From Lactifluus volemus (lineage: Eukaryota; Basidiomycota; Agaricomycetes; Russulales; Russulaceae): a DNA stretch of 64,000 bases. Positions 1-10,100 of the stretch are shown piece after piece. Positions within the stretch are counted from its first letter, which is position 1. Each line of letters starts with the position of its first letter. Both the position numbers and the translations under genes were made by a program. The notes beneath the pieces are model-generated. The model saw only the letters and a program-made list of their open reading frames with translations. It was not told where the DNA came from and did no database searches. Location of the stretch: the NCBI GenBank assembly GCA_022376515.1, contig WTXI01000125.1, positions 1 through 64,000 on the forward strand, given 5' to 3'.

Positions 1-849
1 ATTCGGTCATGTCGGTGGCATTCTCGCCAGACGGGCAGCACATCGCCTCGGGATCAGGAGATCGCACGATCCGTGTGTGGGATACCGAAAAAGGAGTGGT
101 TATAGGAGACCCGTTTACTGGACACGCTGATGTTGTTCATCTGTTGCATTTTCTCCAGAGGGAAGCAAATCGCTTCGGCTTCGCACGATCACACGATTCG
201 TGTATGGGACGTTGCAACAGGAGGGTCATAGCGGGCCCGTTTACTGGTCACTCCCTCCGAGTCAACTCTGTTGCATTTTCACCAAACGGGCAGTGTATCG
301 CCTCCGACCTCGGGTGATCGTACGATTCGCCTGTGGGATGGCCCAACAGGAGAGGTCATAGCTTCCTCATTTATTGGACACACTGATGAAGTGTTATGTG
401 CTGCATTCTCACCAGATGGGAAGCACATAGCCTCATCCTCAGCAGATCACACAATTCGCCTGTGGGATGCCCCATCAGCACTCAGAGAGGCGGCAAGCCC
501 AATTCCTGGATACACTACATCGGTCAACTCCTTGCATGGTGCACTCGCACCGGATGGGCAGCACATCCAAGTCATGGCCTCGCAAGATCGCACGGTTCAT
601 CTGAAGAGGGTTAGAATGGAAGATACTGAGATGATCGACTTGATGAACGATTTTTTGGTTAATAGTGATGGATGGTTGTGTGGCGAAGAGGGTGAACTTC
701 TCTTATGGATCCCCCAGATTCACCGGTCATACTTTCATAGAGCTAACACAGTCTGGATTGCAGGCAGACACGAAACTTGGCTTGATTTGTCAAACTTTGT
801 ACACGGATTGAATTGGACTACGGCACACGTTCATAGTTTATCTGGATAG
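1..849 (+). pseudogene. 3' tail of a NACHT-WD40 NLR, frameshifted (plus-array copy 1)
   Basis: The window opens inside the WD40 region of an NLR. The visible part matches blades 11-14 and the C-terminal tail of the copies ending at 12719 and 22767. Compared with those paralogues it has three one-base deletions (near 138, 165 and 213) and a one-base insertion near 303. The three deletions restore the frame together; the insertion breaks it again. From about 305 the frame runs cleanly to the stop at 847-849 and includes the conserved tail motifs GEEGELLLWIPQIH and LDLSNFVHG. Either the gene is dead or the assembly is poor here; four indels in 300 bp in near-identical repeats favours decay. The NACHT and N-terminal parts lie outside the window. 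Confidence 0.8.
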
Positions 850-1590
850 ACTTTGTTATATGTGCTGTTGTTTTTTGAGAATATACCATAAATTACGACT
901 TCTTCTACGGACGTCAATCCAAGTAAGCAGATTAACTGCACATAACCAATCACGTGTCAGTAGCCTCTTTTGGATACCGGGGTTTGCCGACATTTCTATC
1001 GTGTCTGTTGATTCCCATCTGCACATTTTCAACATTTAATGTTCCTTCGTAACCAAGGCACTCCAGCGTCACTGGAACGCATATACGCGTATCTCAACCA
1101 TTCCGCAACCTGGTTCATCGTCCTACGCAGTGTCAGTCTTCATCCTCCTGCACAGAGAGCTCCGAGTCCTTCACACGCTCTGGTGCACTCTGTGTTGCCC
1201 TCAGTGGGATCAGTCAGTTTAGCGGCACAGCACCGTCCTGTCGAGATTAAGAACAGCCGGAGCATCTTGTCAAATTCGGCAGAGCTAAGAGCTGGCCCGA
1301 GAGTAGGTTAGTGTGGATACGGAGATATGGAGCCCAAATTGTCCTTGACTTGATGGTAGCTGTGAATAGAAGAGAATGATGCACTTTATTGCCATAGTAG
1401 TATTACTAACACAGATCCCGACAAGCTGGACGATGAACCCGCTCCATGTTGAATGGCTAGAAATCGGTTTCGTTTACCAGAGTGAGTTCCATACATTGAT
1501 GTTACTTTGCTTGCAACGCTAAGTGCGATGTTGGAGGAACCATCAAAAGTCCACGTGATTCCTGTTCCTTGGGTCCGAATCGCCCATGCA
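850..1590. repeat. NLR 3'-flank repeat S, copy 1
   Basis: This spacer follows the NLR stop and recurs after the stops of the next two plus-strand NLRs (12720-13340 and 22768-23440). Shared landmarks are the cttctacggacgtcaatcc segment just after the stop and the acaagctggac/ccatgttgaa segment near 1420. It shows that whole gene plus flank was duplicated. Minus-strand reading of 1386-1607 gives a degraded version of the small frame described at 23166-23381. Otherwise I see no gene. Confidence 0.75.
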
Positions 1591-3400
1591 GGAGTATGAC
1601 ATCGCATACGAGTTATCGGTTATAGATTAAAATCTATCACAAATGCCAATGGAGCCTTTGTGGCACTTCCTAAGCGCGGTACGCCTACAATCCCCACTGC
1701 TGTAATTACTAGTAGGTTTAAGACTTATCTCGACCGTCTTTTCAGTTGCTCAAATATGGCAGTGCGGGCCCTAGTCTAGTGCTGCGCCGCTGAGATACTA
1801 TGCTGCCGCCACAAGTTCCCAGGTATGGTACTGTCTGAGTCGGCTCAGAGTTATGCGCTTCCTCGAGCGTTGTTCTTGAAACATGGTTGCCAGTGACTGT
1901 GCCGATGGTGATGCCATAAATATACAAAGAAAAGGGAAAGCACTTGTTTGATCGAGTTGGCGTATATGGCGTTGACGTGCCTTGTTCTTCATGGAGAAAT
2001 GAGCGCTCCTTTGCATCGCAGTTTGTCGGTGTCAAAGCAAATATAATGGGTGCCACATCTAGTGGAAAGACCTCCTTTTTCTTGTACCCTTTGGTACGGT
2101 ATCCATAGCTTGGACAGAGTACAACAAGTAAAAACAACAGGAAAATATAACGAATACCTGGAGGGGTGAACCCGCAACTTACATCCGCGCAGTGGAAACA
2201 ATGGAGCCAGGTCAAGTTGGGCGTCTATGGCCAAGTAGCATGGGTCCGAGAAATCTCCTTATTGATGAGGCCAACCAAGGCGGCACGGGCCCCAACGCGG
2301 TGGGGCAGATTTCTATAAAATGATGAGCAGACCCTACTGACAGAAGTATCACCTACCAAAGTACTACATTCTCATCTTATATCTCCTCCGATGGCGAATT
2401 GGGCCACGGATGAACTCTAGAATCTTGCGTTCTCAAATGCCGGGAGGAAAGGCAGTATGCGCAAGAGCAATGGCGACGTCTCCTTTGCAATCCAAGCAAT
2501 CAGTGGGATTGCACCAGTTGCTCATGGATCAAGCTTCACTGCAGGTGTGTGACAACTCGTAGAATGGAAGACCACGGCAGCTCTGAACTCTGGTGCCTAT
2601 GGGTCATAAAGCAACAGACTCCAGCATCAGTGCTAGACACAACTCTAATAACCAAGGGAGGATCGGCTCCACGGTACTCGGACTACCCTGCATCTCATGG
2701 GATCCCCGGGCGCTGGGCACACGCGATGCCTGGCTCTAACCAACCGTGGAGGGCAAGCGGACGCCCTTATCACTGGGTGTCACGATAATCGTGCTCCACA
2801 CATGCCAAGAATTCATTGCAGTTGTCGTCTTCCCACATATATTTTTTGCGAGTACAACAAAACCAACGGCTTTTTAACATCGATATCGTCGGGCAACAGA
2901 GGCTCCATCACGACCGACTAATTTGGAACGCCAAGAAACATAGTAACCCACAACAAAGAGCGAGCAGAGATAAGAATTAAACTTCTGGTAAGACTCAAGT
3001 CGTAGCCGGGTGTTCGTGCGAAATTGACATGCCAAACGAAAATGTGCTAGTTTCAAACATTTCAATCCAGGAGGTCTTATTTCGAGATAAAATATTACCC
3101 AGAGTCGAAGGGGGAAAACAGATCGTGAGGTCAGGCCAAGTCACGACAATGTGTGTGTCACGGGCCTTCCTCTATGAACGGGCTTATCGCCCATTCGTTG
3201 ACATTACAGTAAAGTATCAATAACCAACAAGTAGACACTTAGAGAGACATGAATTGCTAAAGGTTTGCGTGTCGTTCAAGTTGTGGCTCGAGGGTTCATC
3301 CTATACAGTATCAAGTCTTCAAGCGCGTCGAGCGTTGTGTGTACTGTTGAGATCACGGGGACGCTGTGTCAAGGGATCGTGGGCACAAAAGCACTAACTG
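1591..3400. repeat. spacer repeat T/U, copy 1
   Basis: This block is repeated almost collinearly at 34785-36989. Its last part, from about 3181, is also found at 23514-23800. The inner 1725-3180 is missing from the unit-3 copy: the flanks are joined directly at 23513/23514. The block contains the broken small gene at 2391-2788. The minus strand has frames in 1742-2234 with recognisable counterparts at 34949-35233, but reading frames differ between copies, so I do not call a gene there. Confidence 0.7.
2391..2788 (+). pseudogene. broken copy of the small two-exon gene at 36018
   Basis: The segment aligns with the two-exon gene at 36018-36423, including a TATAAAA box at 2314-2320. The ATG at 2391 is kept, but codon 10 is TAG (2418-2420) where the intact copy has TGG. 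The second exon (from about 2654) has indels, so the C-terminal frame ending in PYHWVSR is reached only after a frame change. It is therefore a dead copy; the product of the intact copy is unknown. Confidence 0.6.
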
Positions 3401-4073
3401 GACCACATCACAGTGATTAAAAATAGAATGAAATGTTTCACGGATGACAAAAACACGAGTCGCTCATACTGTATGACTTGAACAACCGCAAAGCACTGCC
3501 CAAGCCAGCCACCACTGATGACATCGATGACAGCCCGGGGCACCGGGCCGAGGGGAGGCGCGCGCTCGCCACCGGAACTTGCCGGCGCCAATACCTTCAG
3601 GTTAGCGGTATCCGCGTCACTTGTTCTTTTTTTAACAATCCTGTTGCTGTTATGTATACACATCGTACCAAATGACCAATTTATGTTTCTATCAGGGTGT
3701 GATACCTATTGGATTTTCTTCATGTCCGACAACCGAACACAGCAATATCCTCGATTTGACGGAGGACAAGGCGAGAGACCACACGCGAACGCTGGCCTAA
3801 ATGGACCGTGCCCGGGAAGTGCCACAAACAACCAGGTGGTCTTCTTCCATACCAGCGCGGGGAGGGACGCGAGGGTTTGAAACCCACAAGTTTCAGGTGC
3901 ACGCCGGGCCCCCAGGGCATACCAACTCACCAACGCGGGGGTTCTGTAATGGCTTTCCACAGTGCCCAATCCGATGTCACTGTCAAGTGTAACGAGCATG
4001 ATTAGTGAGAATCAATATACAAATGGCAGAAACCATGTACGCTTGGAGTTCCATAATATCTCGGCTTCCATGG
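3401..4073. other. spacer between repeat U and the FIST pseudogene
   Basis: This stretch recurs at 23800-24440 upstream of the 3' end of the intact FIST gene. Frames on both strands (for example minus 3394-3663) are conserved only as DNA and carry indels between copies. I find no gene in it. Confidence 0.5.
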
Positions 4074-5437
4074 TCACTATGCCAGCTGGGCCGCAGAGCC
4101 AGGAGCAGTGCACGTCCAGGCCACTTCGTCACCGCGACTCAATTATGAATCCATTCCCGCTCGCAGCGACGAATGCATGTTCAACAATTGTGACCGATTT
4201 TTCTTCTTCCACTACGACCGAGTCGGACTCTAGCGCAGCCAACAATGTTAGGGTGTTCTTCGAGGAGTGAGGCCAGACCATGGACGGCATCGTCATTGGG
4301 ACGGTGAGATAGCTGTTCAAACAATATCTCAATACTTTTTCTACAGAACGCCATAGTGAAACAGGTGCTGTACCTGAACGAACGTGCCCTCCCTAGGAGC
4401 ACTCTCTGTCTCAAGAGCCATCGTCCCGCCATACCTCGCCATCACGCAGTACACCGAGATAGAATTCATCGTCCTTAGCTGTTCGGCCGGTGAGCGCACT
4501 CCTCTCGATAGCGGAGATGAGGAGCGTAGTCGGGTTCATGTTACCGAGCTCATTGACGAGATTACCCTCTGACCTGCATGAAGGAATGAGCGCATATAAT
4601 GCTTATGTAGGCCACCATCGAAGAAAATGGACATACCGAGTTACTTTGAGTGGCTCCGTGATGGCGCGTAGCCCATGAAATGTCGTCTGTAAGGTTGGCC
4701 GTGGACCAGCCGAGAGGGCGATCCCAACAGCACGAGAAGAGTTTACCAAGCGACCATAGAGAAGGGTATAGGGCCTTCCCGTCACGAAGGGCGTGGAAGA
4801 GCCAAAAAGGCCTAGCTTCGAAGTGAAAATTAGTGCGGGATGCGCAAGACGCATAAAGGAGAGCGGACCTTGGTCGCATGTAAAGTGATTTATTGAGGCC
4901 CTGAGGAGCGTTTATCTGTGAGGGTGATGATTGTATGCACGTCCTTTCTTCTATGGCTTGACAGAGTTATCGCACAACGGGACGAGTGGAAGGGATGCTC
5001 GTACCTAAGTCCCCGTAATGCTAAGGGCAATACGTCACCTTCTGGGCTACGACTTCATATTTTTTCCCAATCCACGCTCTCTGTCAACCCAACTTGTACG
5101 CGTTGAATAACCCCCTCCTTTCCCTTGTTCCACATCGCGTGCCATGTCCCGACTTGCGTCTCTGGTCCCCCGGGTATGTCGCTACGAGATGGCGTCGCGT
5201 CCTCTTTGCGGAAAAATTGCCAACGAGCAAAAGGGGAGCGTTGGAGTGGCTCGCTTCGGATAGGCATCCAAGGTTGCCAAACGAAGAGAAAAATGAAAGG
5301 GCGGAGACGAGAGATGAGAGTGATGAAACAGGTACATTTGTGGAGATTGTGAAGAGGAGCAGATGGGCGGCGAGCTCTGCCGGAAGACGCGGATTTGAGG
5401 ACGCGCTTCGGGTAAGCACGGTGCTTGAATACAACAT
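4074..5437 (-). pseudogene. FIST-domain protein, decayed copy a
   Basis: This is collinear with the intact gene at 24442-25868 on the same strand. It keeps the ATG (5435-5437) and the FIST N-terminal start LFTISTN. It then suffers compensating and uncompensated indels around 5210-5240, so the frame is lost after SHSNAPL. Further on, a TGG-to-TGA change makes a stop immediately after DWEKI, at 5055-5057. The C-terminal exon is also out of frame relative to the intact copy. Several independent lesions make it a pseudogene. It was duplicated together with the neighbouring NLR. Confidence 0.75.
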
Positions 5438-5465
5438 ACTTGTCTAGTCGTCACGCCAAGCGTCA

Positions 5466-7171
5466 ATTCTTTCAGTCAAATAACAAGACATTTCTGACAG
5501 TATATGATAGAATGATGACGCGCGAACAAGGCTGCGGTGAAGTAGCACCCGCGCACTTGAAGCCCTGCACGCCATTAATTACAGTAAGCTGAACTGACCA
5601 TGCAAGTGGCTAGTATTGTTATTTTTCTTTCTACGGTGATTTCGGTGCCTTTAAATACATCTCTGACCTCTAATTACCTAGTGGTTAAGCGTATGGTATG
5701 GGTGTTAAGGTAAGGCTCAAAGTATTCGGACATGAGGGTTGTGTCACTGGCACTTGAAACCGATTTAGCGGAGGACTCGATACGTGATCGAAGTCTACTC
5801 CTTGCTTGCAGCGTGCATCAAACCTTCACGTGACTACATCTCCCTATACGGATCATCCGCATCGACGGTTCTGGAATTTCCCGGAATTGGACATGTGATC
5901 TGACTTTTAACGACGTCAACTGTAGTCCCTGACTTCAACTTACACATCGACATCAACGACGCCGTCTCTTATCTGTCCTATGAGATCCTTAGATCGAACT
6001 TCTTTAACTTAGATATCAACTCAGACATCGACATCAACTACGCCGCCTCTTATCTGTCCTTTTCTACATGTAAATTTCGATTAATGGTCTGTTAAAACCT
6101 AAACGCAACTTACATGTAACCACGACCATCTGACTTCAACTTAGACATTGACGCCGTCTCTTATTTGTCCTTTTCGGCATGTCACTCTCGATTATAAATC
6201 TATTAAATGTAAATGCAACTTACATGTACCCACAACCACCTGTTTGTGTTTAGTGAGAGTCAAACTAATGTGCAGTCGAATGCAAGGTCGAATGGATGCG
6301 TGCGAGCTTTGTCCTCCATCGTGACGACGAGGCTCGAAAGTTTCTGTCCGGAATCGGACACCTGGTTCTTATCTTCCCTCTTTTTCGACGTGTCAGTCTC
6401 GATTATCGGAATATTAAAACGTAAACGCAACTTACATATAACCACGAAGCTACTGTGCATGGGTGGCAAGTTGTTGCTAAGTTCTACTGTGATGTCGAAT
6501 TGCTACGAATCCTTGAAAGCCCAAAGCAGACCATTGCGCCTACACCATGAGTGTCAGGTTCAAATGAACAAAAAGAAGAATTTGACAAGACAACTTTCTC
6601 GAAGAAATTGAAATGAAGGGAACTAAGGAACGGACAATAAAAAAAGCGACTATTTTGCCTTCGTCTGCAGTGCCTCGACTCTGTTTGCTGCAATGTATCG
6701 CTACTACTGTGTGTACCACTTATACAATCTCGTTGCTACCGACGCAAGCAAGGTGGCCGACGACTACGTCGGCATTTCCCTATGTAGTTGTCACCTCAAA
6801 GCCAACGCAACAGGGCACGATTCAATATATCTTTAAAATTTACTGCCAGCATGCAGACCGGACCAGATCTGCTGGAGAATGGAAAAGCCAACAACGGCAA
6901 GTCGGCAACAAGGCCAGGTTTGAATTTACGCCATCATAATATGCCTCGAGAAGACGGACGAGCACCAGGTGGACAGTGCGTTCGACTGAACAACACTTGA
7001 CTGACTCGGATGTTTGTTGTTGTTGTTTGTTCCTGTTGAGGTTTCGATGAAGCAGCGCCGTCAGGCCAGTGATTGCCGCCCCCACCTCTCAATATCTTCC
7101 TTCCGGATCTTACTTGCATCTCAATCTAAGGAACACTACATTTGCATACACTCAGATGAGTTCAAATTTGT
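5466..7171. other. upstream spacer of NLR copy 2
   Basis: The ends (5550-5760 and 6780-7170) recur at 16590-17190 upstream of NLR copy 3. They mark the 5' flank of the duplicated unit. About 1 kb in the middle, with the degenerate tandem repeats listed separately, is absent from the other copy. I see no convincing gene in it. Confidence 0.6.
5925..6460. repeat. degenerate tandem repeat, period roughly 110-130 bp
   Basis: The phrases cttcaacttagacatcgacat, gccgtctcttatctgtcctt and aaacgcaacttacatgtaac return in the same order at about 5930, 6000, 6130 and, in part, 6370-6450. Spacing and internal indels vary, so this is an old, degraded tandem array. It lies only in the spacer before NLR copy 2. 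Confidence 0.6.
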
Positions 7172-10100
7172 ATGCCAACGTCTCTCACCCGATGTCCTTT
7201 TGTTAATCATTACTGTAGGCCAGGTGTAAGGCCAAACAGTCGCCCTCAACCCAGCGAAACCCAACCAAGCTTGCTGAAGGTGACCCGTACGTATCTCTTT
7301 GATCATGCTAAAACAAGTAGAAAACTTCTGTCCCTTCCAGTACTCAGAGCTCAAAATCTACCCCGTCTCAAGACCTTCCTTGGGAAGAAAAGACGATTTC
7401 ATGTCAGTGTGACCTATGGGGAGAGAACATGGGAATCGAGATCTGTGCGGAGCATAGCTCAGCGCGTAGAGTGGAACGAGATAGTCGACGCATTGTGAGA
7501 AATCACACATTTCCATTCCTATACAAAACTGAGGTCTCCCGCAGTGCCGTACAACCACTGTCACGCATTGGAGTGTCTGTTTATGCGAAGAAGACCATGA
7601 CGAGAGACATTCTTGTTGGAAGGCAAGAGATAGTCTGTGAGCCCCGACATGGTTCGTCTGTTGCTTAGAATTGTTTCTGATACATCTTGCTGAGCATGCT
7701 ATATATAGAAGTCGATATTGATTTCACCAGTGCCGATGGGCCCGATATACATCCAACGGAATCGAACACATTCTCCCTAACGATTACCATGTCACCGGAT
7801 ACGGGTCCCTCTCTGACTGGGGTAGTCAACATCCCAAGCCCTACAGTGGCTCATATCCCTGTTGCTGAAGGAAGCGCTGTACGTCATATTGTCCGGGCCA
7901 ACGCTGAGGCCATGCAACTCACGCGTTATCTCAGAGGGGCGACCTTCCCATTGAGAGCGGTAGTCGTATGCGACCAGTAGCAGACAGGCCACTGCGTGAG
8001 ACAGATACAACTCTTCGTCGCGCCGAGGAAGCTATGGATGCTATTGATACGTGGAAGACCACTGTGAATGTCATGAAATGGGTGATGGACACGATCAGTC
8101 CAATCGCAGCAGTATGATCAGTATCGGCTTCTAACCAGTCGTCTTCACTAATTTTCCTTCTTCAGCTGAATCCATATGCAAGTCTAGCATGGAGTCTGCT
8201 CTCGAAGATTCCCGAGGTTTGTCTCCTCGCATTCTCCCTTATTAGAGTATCTGGGATATTCATCATTTTTTGTTTCATCCCGCCAGACTTTGCTACAACA
8301 GGTTCAGCGTGACGACAACATCCAAACTCTGCTTGAGGCGATACGCGATGCGTTCGAGTTTGCGGAAGAGGCCGACACTCTAAGAAACCTCAAGCCGGAG
8401 TCCAGGCAGGCGACGATCCTCGGGGAGATGCTGGAATGCGTCTCTGAGTGTGCCATATTTATCAGCTCGTACGCGGAGGATGTGAAACTTGGTACGTCCT
8501 CTTGGCCTCTCTCGTTGGTGATAATTGAACAAGTGATTTGTAGGAAAGCGTACTTTGAAGAGTATTGTTGGCCAAGTTGATGGGAAAATAGACCAGTATC
8601 GCACGAACCTCTTCCGACTGCGAGACAATTTCCTTGCTCGTGCTGCTGTCACGATAGAGATTGCTGTGCTAGAAGTTGGTGCGTGCTTACGGTGAAACGG
8701 TTGTCGGATTGTCAACCTGATAAGTGGGACATAGAGCTGGGTGCAATAATCAGAGAATTACCTTACAAGGGAGGATGGCGATTCGGAGATGAGAGGCGCT
8801 GTCTTCAAGGCACACGAGAAGATTTTCTGGACCATATTATCAAGTGGGTCGAGAATCCTGAATCTCAACGTGGGCTCGTCCTCCTTGGGCAGGCGGGCAC
8901 GGGAAAGTCGTCGATCGCGCATGAAGTCGCGCGTCGTTTCGACAAGAAATGTCTCGGCTCCTACTTTTCTTTTCTGAGGAAGGAGCAGTCAAAAGACGAT
9001 GCTTACCAGCTCTTCACGACGCTCAGTCGAGACCTCTCCTATCGAAATCGTGCGTTCAAGGTGGCTCTCGGGAGGGTCCTTAAGGAGAATCCATCTCTTT
9101 GTGGTACCCGGGACTATCGTATGCTTTTCGAATCCCTCCTCCTCGATCCGCTCAAGAATCTGTCACTTCCCGGTCCTATCCTGATCGTTATCGATGCACT
9201 GGATGAGAGTGGTGATGCGATTGGCCCAATCGGTATTCACACATTTATAGCCGAATATCTCGAGAAGCTACCAGCCGAATTCCGTGTACTTGTCACGTCG
9301 AGGCTAGAAGATGGAATCGAATCTGCGTTCGCACAAGCATCATCTGTCGATACGCTCTATATGGATGACGCAAAACTGGCTGCCAAGACAGAGCAAGATA
9401 TCCGGATGTACCTTCAGAAGAAGCTCCCTCCGGAGGTATTCAAGGACCATGGTGCCGAACTAGCCAAGGCAGCAGAGTGCTTGTTCCAGTGGGCAGCCGT
9501 TGCAAGCGGATTTATAAATAGGCCCCCTTCTAGCTTTGGCTTTGACGAGAAGAAGTGCGTACAGCGGCTGTTAGGACACTCTCGAGATCGGAATGGACGA
9601 GATCCGCTAGACAAGCTATATGAAGAAGTTCTCGAAGGGTACTTCAAGCCGCATGAAGCACAGGTCCTATTTCGTTCGGTCATGGGACAGCTCTTTGCTG
9701 CTATCGAGCCACTATCACTTCATTCCTTGATCGCTCTGCGTCGGCACGCCCCCATTGATGATCCCGAGAATTCTCGCCCAGTCATCGAAATGCTCCGCCA
9801 CCTCGGCTCACTGCTGAGTAACGTGGGGTCATCTGATCGAACGCGTCCGATCGTCCCACTCCACACGTCATTCCGTGACTTTCTAACGAATAGAAAGAGC
9901 AACGAATTCTATGTTGACCTTGGGAATTCCCACCGTGAACTGGCACATTCGTGCGTTGGCCTAATGCTGGACAAGCTGAAATTCAACATGTGCGAACTGG
10001 AATCGTCATATGTTGCGAACAGCGATGTTCCAGACCTTGAATCACGAATTTCCAAGCATATTCCACCTGGATTATCGTATGCTTGCGTTTTCTGGGATGA

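Noticed and set aside
1742..2234. Minus-strand frames with a partial counterpart at 34949-35233
   Set aside because: Peptide similarity is partly readable (FALTPTNC, HVSRT.LEEAH) but reading frames shift between copies and no exon set can be defined. Left as part of repeat T.
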